Assembly (NCBI RefSeq): GCF_014764365.1 | Contig: NZ_CP061718.1 | Location: 1,054,001-1,118,000 of the forward strand | Direction of reading: 5' to 3' | From: Roseococcus microcysteis | GTDB taxonomy: Bacteria; Pseudomonadota; Alphaproteobacteria; Acetobacterales; Acetobacteraceae | Length of the DNA: 64,000 nt | Shown here: piece by piece, positions 41,637 to 50,605 of the stretch | Position numbering within the stretch: the stretch's first letter is position 1 | Layout of the letters: each line of letters begins with the position of its first letter | Made by a program: the position numbers and the translations under genes | Notes under the pieces: model-generated | The model's database searches: none | What the model was told of the DNA's origin: nothing | Seen by the model: only the letters and a program-made list of their open reading frames with translations

Positions 41637-42050
41637 ATGGCAGTCGAAGAGAACGAAGACGGCGAGGTGGACCTGGGCATCAGCCTCGAGGTGGTGGCCA
41701 CGGTGGTGGACCTGGCCCGCGCCGTCCAGGAAGCCGAGGAGGCCGAGGCCGGCCGCGCCGATGACGACGAGGAGCTGGACGACGACCTCGAGGACGAGAT
41801 CACCGAGGAAATGCTGACCGACTACCTCGATGAGCTGAACGAGGAGCAGCAGGTGGCGCTGATCGCGCTGGCCTGGGTGGGCCGCGGCGACCATGAGCCG
41901 GAAGAGTGGAACGAGGCCCTGAAGCTCGCGACCGAGCGCAACGCGGCCGGCTCGGCCAGCGCCTACCTGGCCGGCATGGAAGGCCTGGGCGACCTGCTGG
42001 CCGAGGGCGTGGCCGCCTTCGGGCTCAGCGTGGAGGAAGTGGACCGGTAG
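41637..42050 (+). CDS. DUF3775 domain-containing acidic protein
   Basis: 137 residues, very acidic in the first half (DDDEELDDDLEDEITEEM). The second half, LNEEQQVALIALAWVGRGDHEPEEWNEALKLA then AAGSASAYLAGMEGLGDLLAEGVAAFG, matches the DUF3775 pattern seen widely in alphaproteobacteria. No function is established and no catalytic residues are apparent. Divergent from the FkbM gene and convergent on the sensor kinase block. Confidence 0.85.
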   Translation: MAVEENEDGEVDLGISLEVVATVVDLARAVQEAEEAEAGRADDDEELDDDLEDEITEEMLTDYLDELNEEQQVALIALAWVGRGDHEPEEWNEALKLATERNAAGSASAYLAGMEGLGDLLAEGVAAFGLSVEEVDR

Positions 42051-42063
42051 CGTCCGGCCCGCC

Positions 42064-42819
42064 CTACTTCGCCACCGCGGAAGGCCCCAGCGCCTTCTCC
42101 AGCGCGGCGCGCAGCCGCGGCAACTCGGCGCGCAGGGCGGGACGCAGCCCGGCCAGGACGGCGGGGGCGGCCTCGCCCTCGCGCAGGCGGCGCTGGGCGG
42201 CTTCCAGCGCCGCGATCACGGGCCGGTCGCCCAGGCTGGCGGCGGCGCCCTGGCCGCGATGGATGAGCGCGTTCAGGATCTGGCCCGACACGCCCGGCAC
42301 CTCCAGCGCGGCCGCCACCTCGTCCAGTTCGTCCATGAAGCCGTGCAGCAGGGGAAGCGCCGCCTCGCCCAGCTCGGCGCGCAGCGCGGCCACGGGGTCG
42401 GGCGGGACGGCCTCGGCGGGCGGGGCCTCGGGCCCGGCGGTGATGCGCGCGAGCAACGCCAGCAGCACCGCCCGGTCCACGGGCTTGGCCACATGCGTGT
42501 CCATGCCCGCGGCGCGGCATTCCGCGATCTCCTCCGGCAAGGCCGAGGCCGTCACCGCGATCACGGGCAGGCGGGCCTCGGGCCCCGGCAGGGCGCGCAG
42601 GCGCCGCGTGGCCTCCAGCCCGTCCATGCCGGGCATCCGCACATCCATCAGCACCGCGTCGAAAGGCTGGGACTGGACGGCGGCCAGCGCCTCGGCACCA
42701 TCCGTCACCACCGTCACCTCATGGCCGGCCGCGCCCAGCAGGGCGCGCATCAGCAGGCGGTTGGGCGCGATGTCGTCCGCCACCAGAAGGCGCAGCGGCC
42801 GCACCGCGCCGCCGGCCAT
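42064..42819 (-). CDS. Receiver-HPt module, probable C-terminal part of hybrid kinase
   Basis: 251 residues if read from its own ATG. Receiver domain with acidic pocket VADD (13-16), phospho-acceptor Asp59 in VLMDVRMPGMDG and Lys in HVAKPVDR; then a helical HPt-like domain with ILNALIHRGQGAAASLGD. It overlaps the end of the upstream kinase in another frame. Adding one base to the G6 run (plus strand 42842-42847) joins the two as ...TPPREPAQPGMAGGAVRPLRLL, a natural HisKA-ATPase-receiver-HPt hybrid. I think the separate gene is an artefact or a recent break. Confidence 0.8.
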   Translation of the reverse strand: MAGGAVRPLRLLVADDIAPNRLLMRALLGAAGHEVTVVTDGAEALAAVQSQPFDAVLMDVRMPGMDGLEATRRLRALPGPEARLPVIAVTASALPEEIAECRAAGMDTHVAKPVDRAVLLALLARITAGPEAPPAEAVPPDPVAALRAELGEAALPLLHGFMDELDEVAAALEVPGVSGQILNALIHRGQGAAASLGDRPVIAALEAAQRRLREGEAAPAVLAGLRPALRAELPRLRAALEKALGPSAVAK

Positions 42820-44864
42820 GCCCGGCTGCGCCGGCTCGCGCGGGGGGTCGCCTCGGCGAGCGGCACCTCCACCCAGAACATCGCCCCCTGGCCTGGTTCA
42901 CTCTCCACGCCGATCCTCCCCTGCATGAGCGCCACCAGCCGCGCGGTGATGGCAAGGCCGAGGCCCGTTCCCGGGCTCTCGGGATCGCCCAGCTCACCCA
43001 GCTGGGTGAAGTCCTGGAACAGCAGATGGCGCTTCTCACGCGGCACGCCCGGGCCGCTGTCCTGCACCTCGACGCGGATGCCGCCCGAGATGGGGCGCAC
43101 CCGCAGCTCCACCCGCCCGCCCACGGGGGTGAACTTCACCGCGTTGGACAGCAGGTTCAGGATCATCTGCCGCAGCCGGGTCGCATCTCCCAGCACGCCC
43201 GCCGGCAGGTCCGGGTCGGCCACCATGCGCAGCGTGATCTGCTTGCGCCGCGCATCCGGGCTGAGGAAGCCCAGGCACCCCTCCAGGAGCGGCGTGAGCG
43301 CGAGCGGCGCCTGTTCCAGCTCCAGCTTGCCGGCATTGATCTTGGCGAGGTCCAGCAACCCGTTCACCAGCTCCCGCACATGGGACCCCGCCTCGTGCAG
43401 CAGGCGCAGCTGCTCGTAATGGGCGGGCGTCATGGTGCGGTCCGACAGCAACAGCCCGGCGAAGCCCAGGATGGCGTTCAGCGGCGTGCGGAGCTCATGC
43501 GACATGCGGGCCAGGAACATGCTCTTGGCCTCGGCCGCGGCCTCGACCTCGCGCACGGCCTCCTTCAGCGCGGTGATGTCGGTGCGGATGCCCACCGTGC
43601 CGCCATCGGGGGTGGGGCGTTCCGTGATCAGGATCCACCGGCCATCGGGCAGCAGCCGCTCGATCGGCGCGCCGCCCGAGCGGCGCCAGACCTTCAGCTC
43701 GGCGATGAAGCCGTCCACGTCGCCCTCGAACTGCGGGTACTGCCCGTTGGCGATGCCGCCGCGAATGATGTCGTCGAAGAAGGCGCCCTCCTCGATGAAG
43801 GGCGCGCTCTCGGCGTAGAATTCACGGTAGCGCTGGTTGCAGATGACCAGGCGGTCCTCGGCGTCGAACATGACGAAGCCGTCGGTCATGCTCTCCAGCG
43901 CGTTCTCCAGCGTGCGGCGCCAGCGCAGGCGCTCCTCGTCCACGCGCGCGCGCTGGCGCAGCGCCACCAGCATGGCGGCCACCACCGCCAGCACCAGCAG
44001 CGTCAGCGCCGTCGCCACCACCGCCGCACGGTCGCGCTGGACCCGCCACGCGGCGAGCGCCACATCGCGGTCGAGCGAAACACTGATGGCGAGCGAAGGG
44101 TAGAGCGTGGGCCGTTCGACCCCGATCACCGCCGTGCCGTCGAAGCGCGAGACGCTGACCAGCCCCTGCCCCGCGGCGCGGTCCAGGCGCTGGCCCATGC
44201 GCGTCTCATCGGGCGGCAGGGTGGCCAGCAAGGTGCCGTCGCGCATCTCGAGGCTGACGCGCAGCCCCTCGGGCTCCCCGCCCGCGCCCAGCAGGCCGGT
44301 GACGACGGCGACCGGCATCTCCGCCACGGCCATCATCGCCCCCAGGCCCTGGATGTTGACGTTCCGCGCGAAGAAGAGAGACCATTCGCCCGTGCCCGGG
44401 TTCCGCACCGGCCCGGCCAGTTGCAGCCCCGCCCCCGGAAGCCCCGCGGGGCGAAGGTCCCGCGTCAGGTCTATGGGCAGGGCGCGGCGGCGCGAGACGG
44501 TCAGGCCCGAGACCTCCGGCCCGCCTGGCCCCACCAGCAGGATGTCGCGGACGGTCAGGTTCTGGTTGTTCAGCTCCCGTAGCAGCCGCCCCGCCGCGGC
44601 GCGGTCGAAGCTGCCCCCGGGCCCCCAGCCTTCGAAGGGGCCAAGCAGCGTGGGCAGGCCGAGCAGGAGGCTGTCCACCTGCAGGAAGGCGCGGTTCATC
44701 GTCGCCTCGACCGAGCGCGCCACGCGGGTCACGGTCTCCTCGGCGTTGTCGAGCGCGCTGCGATGCGCACGCTCGGTCAGCAGCAGGTTGGCCGCGATCT
44801 GGGCCAGCAGGATGATGAGGCCCGCCGCGACCACCGCGGCGCGCAGAAGGCGGCCGGTCTGCAT
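42750..44864 (-). CDS. Membrane sensor histidine kinase (dCache-PAS-HisKA-HATPase)
   Basis: Domains: helix 1 (about 8-28), periplasmic Cache-like sensor (about 30-275, including ERAHRSALDNAEETVTRVARSVEATM), helix 2 (about 280-303), PAS with FVMFDAEDRLVICNQRYREFYAE, HisKA with His about 456 in MSHELRTPLNAILGFAG, and HATPase_c with NLLSNAVKFTP (N box), DSGPGVP (G1) and GTGLGLAI (G2). After FWVEVPLAEATP the frame becomes Arg-rich and non-homologous, ending inside the receiver module at 42750; the true C-terminus is probably 42064 after correcting one base. It starts immediately after the binding protein stop, so binding protein and kinase are one operon. Confidence 0.9.
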   Translation of the reverse strand: MQTGRLLRAAVVAAGLIILLAQIAANLLLTERAHRSALDNAEETVTRVARSVEATMNRAFLQVDSLLLGLPTLLGPFEGWGPGGSFDRAAAGRLLRELNNQNLTVRDILLVGPGGPEVSGLTVSRRRALPIDLTRDLRPAGLPGAGLQLAGPVRNPGTGEWSLFFARNVNIQGLGAMMAVAEMPVAVVTGLLGAGGEPEGLRVSLEMRDGTLLATLPPDETRMGQRLDRAAGQGLVSVSRFDGTAVIGVERPTLYPSLAISVSLDRDVALAAWRVQRDRAAVVATALTLLVLAVVAAMLVALRQRARVDEERLRWRRTLENALESMTDGFVMFDAEDRLVICNQRYREFYAESAPFIEEGAFFDDIIRGGIANGQYPQFEGDVDGFIAELKVWRRSGGAPIERLLPDGRWILITERPTPDGGTVGIRTDITALKEAVREVEAAAEAKSMFLARMSHELRTPLNAILGFAGLLLSDRTMTPAHYEQLRLLHEAGSHVRELVNGLLDLAKINAGKLELEQAPLALTPLLEGCLGFLSPDARRKQITLRMVADPDLPAGVLGDATRLRQMILNLLSNAVKFTPVGGRVELRVRPISGGIRVEVQDSGPGVPREKRHLLFQDFTQLGELGDPESPGTGLGLAITARLVALMQGRIGVESEPGQGAMFWVEVPLAEATPRASRRSRAWPAARCGRCAFWWRTTSRPTAC

Positions 44865-45956
44865 TCACTCGCCCACGGCGCGGAAGCCGGTCACGGGTGC
44901 GAGATGGCGGTTCCAGACCTCGGCGCAGTCATCGCCGCAACGGCTGATCCAGCGCGGCACCACCGTCTCGCGCAGCAGGCGGTCGCGCAGCGCCGTGTCC
45001 GCGGGCGAGACGGGGACGATCTGCATGCGGCCCGGCGTGCCGCGCTCGCAGCCCGGGCGGCCCGCATTGCAGGCCAGGCCCTCGCCCGTCTCGCGGTCGG
45101 CGCCGTCCCAGATGTCGCGCTCCAAGCCCGCCACCGCCTCGCGCAGCAGCGCCTGGATGTCGGGCGGCAGGGCGGCCCAGGCCCCGCGCGAGGCGCCGAA
45201 GGCCGAGAGCCCCCAGGAGATGGCCATGGCGTGGACATGCCCCGTCACCTCGTGCAGCCCGATGGCATTGCCCGAAAGGGTGCCCGTGATGGCGCATTCC
45301 ACGAGGTTGTTGCGGACCGCGGGAACGATCTCGGCGAAGGGGATCACGACGGGGGTGGCGCCCAGCGCCTCCACCAGTTCCGACTGCGCGACGCCCGAGG
45401 TGCGGATGCGCCGCCCCCGCAGGTCGCCCAGCCCGTTGAAGGGCCGGCGGCAGAACAGGACCTGGGCGGGGTAGGTGTAGAGGCCCAGCACCTCGACATT
45501 GTGCCGGTCGCGCAGGAGGGCTTCCACATAGGGCCGCACCCGCGCCACGTTGCGGCGCAGCGTGGCGAAGTCGGGGCTCAGCGCCGGCAGGTCCAGCACG
45601 TTGAACTCGGGCTCATCCGCCGCGGCCGCGCCCAGCAGCACGGTGCCGAAGGGCACGACGCCGAGGCGGAGCATGGCCAGCAATTCGGGCGCGCGCAGCC
45701 CGCTCTCGTCGAAGGGGGCGATCTGCGCGGTGATCCGCCCGCCCGAGAGGGCCTGGATCCTCTGTTCCCAGAAGGGTTTCTCGAAGCGAACATACTGGCT
45801 GATGCTGGCCAGCCCGCCCACCACGCGCAGATGCACGGTGCCGGGCGTGGCCGCCGTGCCGGCCGGCTGCGCCGCGGCGGGCGAAGCGGCGGCGATCATG
45901 GCGAAGCCCAGCGAGACCAGGACCGCCAGGGCCGCCATTCGCATCCGTCGCCCCAT
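44865..45956 (-). CDS. TRAP-type (DctP-like) periplasmic solute-binding protein
   Basis: 363 residues from ATG 45956 with GAGG at seven bases. Signal peptide with hydrophobic core ALAVLVSLGFAMIAAASPAAAQ. The mature part follows the DctP pattern: RFEKPFWEQRI, GGRITAQIAPFDESGLRAPELLAMLRLGVVPFG, EVLGLYTYPAQVLFCRRPFNGLGDLRGRRIRTSG, and NNLVECAITGTLSGNAIGLHEV. No TRAP permease subunits (DctQ/DctM) are near. Its stop abuts the start of the sensor kinase, so it more likely presents a ligand to that kinase than to a transporter (inference). Four cysteines near the C-terminus may form disulfides. Confidence 0.87.
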   Translation of the reverse strand: MGRRMRMAALAVLVSLGFAMIAAASPAAAQPAGTAATPGTVHLRVVGGLASISQYVRFEKPFWEQRIQALSGGRITAQIAPFDESGLRAPELLAMLRLGVVPFGTVLLGAAAADEPEFNVLDLPALSPDFATLRRNVARVRPYVEALLRDRHNVEVLGLYTYPAQVLFCRRPFNGLGDLRGRRIRTSGVAQSELVEALGATPVVIPFAEIVPAVRNNLVECAITGTLSGNAIGLHEVTGHVHAMAISWGLSAFGASRGAWAALPPDIQALLREAVAGLERDIWDGADRETGEGLACNAGRPGCERGTPGRMQIVPVSPADTALRDRLLRETVVPRWISRCGDDCAEVWNRHLAPVTGFRAVGE

Positions 45957-46096
45957 TCCACCACCTCTCTCATCGCCCGAACGCAACCAAAGGTTACAAA
46001 CGCGCGTGCCAGAAGGGGCGCGGTGCAACCGCGCGACAATGCCCCAGCAGGGGGTTCCGGGCCAAGGGGCATGATGGCCCCCGGCAGGTAGCACCA

Positions 46097-49000
46097 TCAC
46101 ACCGTGAAGTATTTCGCCCGCGGGTGGTGCAGGACGATGGCGCTGGTGCTCTGCTCGGGGTGGAGCTGCCACTCGTCGCTGATCTCGACGCCGATACGTT
46201 CCGCCTGGAGCAGCTTCAGCAGCGGCACCTGGTCCTCCAGCCGCGGGCAGGCCGGATAGCCGAAGGAATAACGCCCGCCGCGATAGCCCTGGGCGAGCAT
46301 CTTCTCCATGTCGCGCGCATCCTCGCCGGCGAAGCCCAGCTCGGCGCGGATGCGCTTGTGGACGTATTCCGCCAGCGCCTCCGCCATCTCGACCGAGAGA
46401 CCGTGGAGGTAGAGGTAGTCCTGGTAGCGGTTCCCGTCGAACCACTCCCGCGCCATGTCGGAAGCCTTCTGGCCCACCGTCACCACCTGCAGGCCGATCA
46501 CGTCGCGCTCGGCATCGTCCACGTCGCGGACGAAGTCGGCGATGCAATCCCCGTCATCCTTCGGTTGTCGCGGAAGGTGGAAGCGGGCGGCCTCGGTGGT
46601 GCCGTCCTCCTCGAAGAGGATCAGCTCATTGCCCTGCCCCGCGCACTTCCAATAGCCGTAGATGGCCTGGGGCTTGAGGATGTCCTGTTCCTGCGCCAGC
46701 GCCAGCATGCGCTTGAGCACCGGGCGCAGCTCCTGCTTCGCCCAGCCCAGGAAATCCTCCAGGCTGCGGCCGGCTTTCCGGAAGCCCCACTGGAACTGAT
46801 ACAGGCTGCGTTCGTTGATGAAGGGCACCAGCGCCTTGGGGTCCGCCTCCATGAGGCGCGCGCCCCAGAAGGGCGGCGTGGGCACGGGCAGGCCGGCGGT
46901 CTCGCGCCGGCGGCGGGCCTGGGCATAGGCCAGGTCCACGGGGGCGAAGCCGCGCGGGTCGGCGGTGCCGAGCGTGCGCTTCTCGTTCTTCGACTTGCCC
47001 GAGCGCTTCTGCTGGATGGCGCCCAGATAGCCGTCGAAGTCGTTGCCCATCACCTTGTCCATCAGGTGCAGGCCGTCGAAGGCGTCACGCGCATAGACGA
47101 CGCGGCCGCTCGCATAGGCCTGCACGCAGTCCTCCTCGACATAGTTGCGTGTCAGCGCCGCGCCGCCCAGCAGCACGGGGATGTCCACGCCCTGGCGGGA
47201 CATCTCCTCCAGGTTCTCGCGCATCACGACGGTGGACTTCACCAGCAGCCCGGACATGCCGATGGCATGCGCCTTGTGCTCCCGCGCCGCGTCCACGATC
47301 TGCTGCAAGGGCACCTTGATGCCGAGGTTCACCACCTTGTAGCCGTTGTTGGTGAGGATGATGTCCACCAGGTTCTTGCCGATGTCGTGCACGTCGCCGC
47401 GCACGGTGCCCAGCACGATGATGCCCTTCTCCTGGCCCTCCACGCGCTCCATGTGCGGTTCGAGGTAAGCCACCGCCGCCTTCATCGTCTCCGCCGATTG
47501 CAGCACGAAGGGCAGCTGCATCTTGCCGGCGCCGAACAGTTCCCCCACCACCTTCATGCCGTCCAGCAGCACGTCGTTGATGATGGCGAGCGGCGTCATG
47601 CCTTCCGCCATTGCGGCGGCAAGCTCGTCCTCCAGCCCCTTGCGGTCGCCATCCACGATGCGGTCCTTGAGGCGACCCTGCACGGTGGCGGCCTTCACCT
47701 TGGCCACATTGTCCGCGGCCTTGCGGCCGGAGAACATCTCCAGGACCTTCTGCAGGGGGTCATATCCCTCGCGCCGGCGGTCGTAGATCAGATCCTCCAT
47801 CACCTGCACCTCCTCCGGCGGGATCTGGTGCAGGGGCTTGATCTTGGAGACATGCACGATCGCCCCCGTCATGCCGGCCTTCACGGCATGGTCGAGGAAC
47901 ACGCTGTTCAGCACATGCCGCGCGGCCGGGTTCAGGCCGAAGGAGATGTTGGACAGGCCCAGGATGATCTGGATGTCCGGGAACTTCTCCCGGATCATCC
48001 GGATGCCATCCAGCGTCCAGACGCCGAGCTTGCGGTCATCCTCGTTGCCGGTCGCGATGGTGAAGGTCAGCGGATCGATCATCAGATCGGATTGCGGCAG
48101 GCCGTATTGCGTGCAGGCGAAATCCACCAGCCGCTCGGCGATGCGCAGCTTGTCCTCCGCCGTCTTGGCCATGCCGACTTCGTCAATCGTCAGCGCGATG
48201 ACGGCCGCGCCGAACTTCTTGGCGAGCTTCATGCGGTCATGCGCCGCGCCCTCGCCTTCCTCGAAGTTGATCGAGTTGATGATGGGCTTACCGCCATGCA
48301 GCTTCAGCGAGGCCTCGATGACATTCGTCTCGGTGCTGTCGATCACCAGCGGCGCGTTCACGCTGGAGGTGAAGCGGGTGATGACCTCGCTCATCTCCGC
48401 CATCTCGTCGCGGCCCACGAAGGCCGTGCAGATGTCGAGCGAGTTGGAGCCCTCGGCCACCTGCTCGCGCCCGATCGCCAGGCACCCGTCCCAGTCATGC
48501 GCCGCCTGACGCTCGCGCCAAGCCTTGGAACCGTTGGCGTTGCAGCGCTCGCCGATGGAGAAGTAGCTGTTCTCTTGCCGCAGCGAGACGGAAGAGTAGA
48601 GCGAGGCCACGCTCGGCACCCAGTGATACTTGCGCTTCACGGGCGCGGGGCGGTGCTTGTCCCCGCCCAGCCGGCGCAGCATCGCGTCCTGCGCCGCGAT
48701 GTGCGGCGTGGAGGTGCCGCAGCAGCCGCCGATGAGGTTGAAGCCGTCCTCCACGACGAAGCGCTCCATCCAGGTCGCCATCTCCTCGGCGCCCAGCGGG
48801 TAGTGCGTCTTGCCGTCCACCAGCTCGGGCAGGCCCGCATTGGGCTGCACGCTCAGCAGGCCGGGCCAGTTCTGGCTGAGCCAGCGCACATGCTCCGCCA
48901 TCTCCTGCGGGCCGGTCGCGCAGTTCAGGCCGATCAGCGGCACGTCCAGCGAATGGATCACGGCCGCGGCGGCCGCGATGTCGGGGCCCACCAGCAGCGT

Positions 49001-49594
49001 GCCCGTCGTCTCCACCGTCACCTGCACGAAGATGGGGATGTCGGACTTGGTCTTCGCCTTCGCGATCTTGGCCGCGTTGACGGCGGCCTTGATGTAGAGC
49101 GTGTCCTGGTTCGTCTCGGTCAGGATCGCGTCCGCCCCGCCGGCGATGAGGCCGAGGCATTGCTCGGTCAGCGCCGCCTCCAGCGCGTCATAGGTGACGT
49201 GCCCCAGGCTCGGCAGCTTCGTGCCGGGTCCGATATCTCCCACCACCCAGCGGTGGCGACCATCGGCGAAGCTCTCCGCCGCCTCGCGCGCCAGCTCCAC
49301 GCCCACCTTGTTGATCTCGAAGGCGCGATCGCCGAGTTCGAATTCCTCCAGCGTGATGGGGCTGCCGCCGAAGGTGTTGGTCAGCACCATGTCGGCGCCG
49401 GCCTCGTAGTAGCCACGATGGATCTCGCGGATGAGCTCGGGCCGCGAGAGGGACAGCACCTCCGTGCAATTCTCCTTGTCCCAGAAATCCTTCACGATAT
49501 CGAGCGTCAGCGCCTGCACGCGGCTGCCCATGCCGCCATCGCAGAGCAGGACGCGGTCGCGCAGGGCATCGAGGAGGTGCGGTCTGGAGGCCAT
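46097..49594 (-). CDS. metH: Cobalamin-dependent methionine synthase MetH
   Basis: Transfers methyl from 5-methyltetrahydrofolate to homocysteine. 1165 residues, all four modules. Homocysteine domain (1-330) with zinc ligands in GLNCATGP and IGGCCGTSTPH; pterin domain (about 345-620) with FSIGERCNANGSKAWRE, DLMIDPLTFTIATG; cobalamin domain with helical cap (about 640-720) and the cobalt-ligating His near 735 in GDVHDIGKN, then GMSGLLVKSTV; AdoMet-activation domain (about 900-1165) with YFSFGYPACPRLEDQ-like GYRGGRYSFGYPACP. Preceded by an ArsR-methyltransferase regulator 32 bases upstream. I see no riboswitch or metF nearby. Confidence 0.97.
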   Translation of the reverse strand: MASRPHLLDALRDRVLLCDGGMGSRVQALTLDIVKDFWDKENCTEVLSLSRPELIREIHRGYYEAGADMVLTNTFGGSPITLEEFELGDRAFEINKVGVELAREAAESFADGRHRWVVGDIGPGTKLPSLGHVTYDALEAALTEQCLGLIAGGADAILTETNQDTLYIKAAVNAAKIAKAKTKSDIPIFVQVTVETTGTLLVGPDIAAAAAVIHSLDVPLIGLNCATGPQEMAEHVRWLSQNWPGLLSVQPNAGLPELVDGKTHYPLGAEEMATWMERFVVEDGFNLIGGCCGTSTPHIAAQDAMLRRLGGDKHRPAPVKRKYHWVPSVASLYSSVSLRQENSYFSIGERCNANGSKAWRERQAAHDWDGCLAIGREQVAEGSNSLDICTAFVGRDEMAEMSEVITRFTSSVNAPLVIDSTETNVIEASLKLHGGKPIINSINFEEGEGAAHDRMKLAKKFGAAVIALTIDEVGMAKTAEDKLRIAERLVDFACTQYGLPQSDLMIDPLTFTIATGNEDDRKLGVWTLDGIRMIREKFPDIQIILGLSNISFGLNPAARHVLNSVFLDHAVKAGMTGAIVHVSKIKPLHQIPPEEVQVMEDLIYDRRREGYDPLQKVLEMFSGRKAADNVAKVKAATVQGRLKDRIVDGDRKGLEDELAAAMAEGMTPLAIINDVLLDGMKVVGELFGAGKMQLPFVLQSAETMKAAVAYLEPHMERVEGQEKGIIVLGTVRGDVHDIGKNLVDIILTNNGYKVVNLGIKVPLQQIVDAAREHKAHAIGMSGLLVKSTVVMRENLEEMSRQGVDIPVLLGGAALTRNYVEEDCVQAYASGRVVYARDAFDGLHLMDKVMGNDFDGYLGAIQQKRSGKSKNEKRTLGTADPRGFAPVDLAYAQARRRRETAGLPVPTPPFWGARLMEADPKALVPFINERSLYQFQWGFRKAGRSLEDFLGWAKQELRPVLKRMLALAQEQDILKPQAIYGYWKCAGQGNELILFEEDGTTEAARFHLPRQPKDDGDCIADFVRDVDDAERDVIGLQVVTVGQKASDMAREWFDGNRYQDYLYLHGLSVEMAEALAEYVHKRIRAELGFAGEDARDMEKMLAQGYRGGRYSFGYPACPRLEDQVPLLKLLQAERIGVEISDEWQLHPEQSTSAIVLHHPRAKYFTV

Positions 49595-49626
49595 GTGTCA
49601 GAGTTCTCTGGTGTCGGTGTGAAGAT

Positions 49627-50565
49627 TCAGGCAACGGCGAGGGCATGGGCCGGCAGGCGCGTCGCGCACCACAGCCGCACCTCGAGCGGACCCGGGAGTT
49701 GGGCGGTGCCGGCCAGCGCGCAACCCGCCCCGCCCAGCCAGCCGGCCATGGCGGCATCATCGAAGCCCGGCCAGCGATGGGCGAAGCGGGACAGCACCTC
49801 GGCGCGGTCATGCGGGGCGAGGTCCAGCACCAGCAGGCTGCCCCCCGGCGCCAGCACCCGCGCGGCCTCGGCCAGCGCAGCGGCGGGGTCTTCGGCGTAG
49901 TGCAGCACCATCTGCAGCGTCACCACGTCGAAGCGCGCATCGGCCAGCGGCAGGCGGTACATGTCGGCCAGGCGCACGGAGCAGCGCTCCGCCAGGCCGC
50001 GTTCGGACAGCCGCGCGCGGGCCAGCGCCAGCATCTCGCGGCTGGCATCCACGCCCAGCGCCCGGCGCGCGCGGTCGGCCAGCAATTCCAGCAGCCGGCC
50101 CGTGCCGGTGCCGATGTCGAGCAGATGCTCCACGCTGGGCGGCAGGGCATCGAGCAGCGCCGCCTCGATGGCGCCGGCATCGAGACCGAGCGCGCGGATT
50201 TCATCCCAATCCATGCCGTCGCGGCGGAAGGCCTCGGAGGCGGCGCGGGCCCGCTCCGCCGCGATGCGGGCGGCCTGGCGGCGGTCGGCCTGGAGCACGG
50301 GCTCGTCCTCCGGCAGGCGGGCCAGGATCAGCCGGGCGAGGTCGGCGCCGGCGGGAAGCTGGAAATAGACATGCGGGCCCTCGGGCAGGCGCTCCAGCAA
50401 ATTCGCCTCGGCCAGCAGCTTCAGGTGGCGCGAAAGGCGCGGCTGCGACTGCCCCAGCACCGCGCAAAGCTCGGACACGTTGAAGGCCCCCCGCGCGCAG
50501 AGGGCCAGCAGCCGCAGCCGTGTCGGCTCGGCCGCGGCGCGCAATTGCGTGAGGAGGTCTTCCAT
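49627..50565 (-). CDS. ArsR-SAM methyltransferase fusion regulator (SahR-type)
   Basis: 312 residues: N-terminal ArsR winged helix (PTRLRLLALCARGAFNVSELCAVLGQSQ, then PRLSRHLKLLAEANLLERLPEG) and a C-terminal class I methyltransferase-like domain (HLLDIGTGTGRLLELLA, motif I; RLADMYRLPLADARFDVVTLQMVLHYAEDP; GGSLLVLDLAPH). Proteins of this architecture upstream of methionine genes are known as SahR, which senses S-adenosylhomocysteine. With metH 32 bases downstream the same role is likely. A palindrome in its promoter gap is a candidate operator. Confidence 0.88.
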   Translation of the reverse strand: MEDLLTQLRAAAEPTRLRLLALCARGAFNVSELCAVLGQSQPRLSRHLKLLAEANLLERLPEGPHVYFQLPAGADLARLILARLPEDEPVLQADRRQAARIAAERARAASEAFRRDGMDWDEIRALGLDAGAIEAALLDALPPSVEHLLDIGTGTGRLLELLADRARRALGVDASREMLALARARLSERGLAERCSVRLADMYRLPLADARFDVVTLQMVLHYAEDPAAALAEAARVLAPGGSLLVLDLAPHDRAEVLSRFAHRWPGFDDAAMAGWLGGAGCALAGTAQLPGPLEVRLWCATRLPAHALAVA

Positions 50566-50579
50566 GGGCTTGCAAATGG

Positions 50580-50597
50580 CATAAACATATCCTTATG
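50580..50597. promoter_or_regulatory. Candidate operator of the SahR-type regulator
   Basis: CATAA (50580-50584) and TTATG (50593-50597) are inverted around ACATATCC, an AT-rich island in the 40-base gap between the divergent regulator and the 118-residue gene. The position suits autorepression of the regulator-metH operon and shared control of the divergent gene. Confidence 0.5.
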
Positions 50598-50605
50598 TCC
50601 AGCGC

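Noticed and set aside
49595-49626. SAM or SAH riboswitch before metH
   Set aside because: Only 32 bases separate the regulator and metH, and no riboswitch-like helices are visible.
46124-49900. 1258-codon open frame antisense to metH
   Set aside because: His/Arg/Leu-rich shadow of metH with no family features; the metH protein on the other strand is complete and highly conserved.
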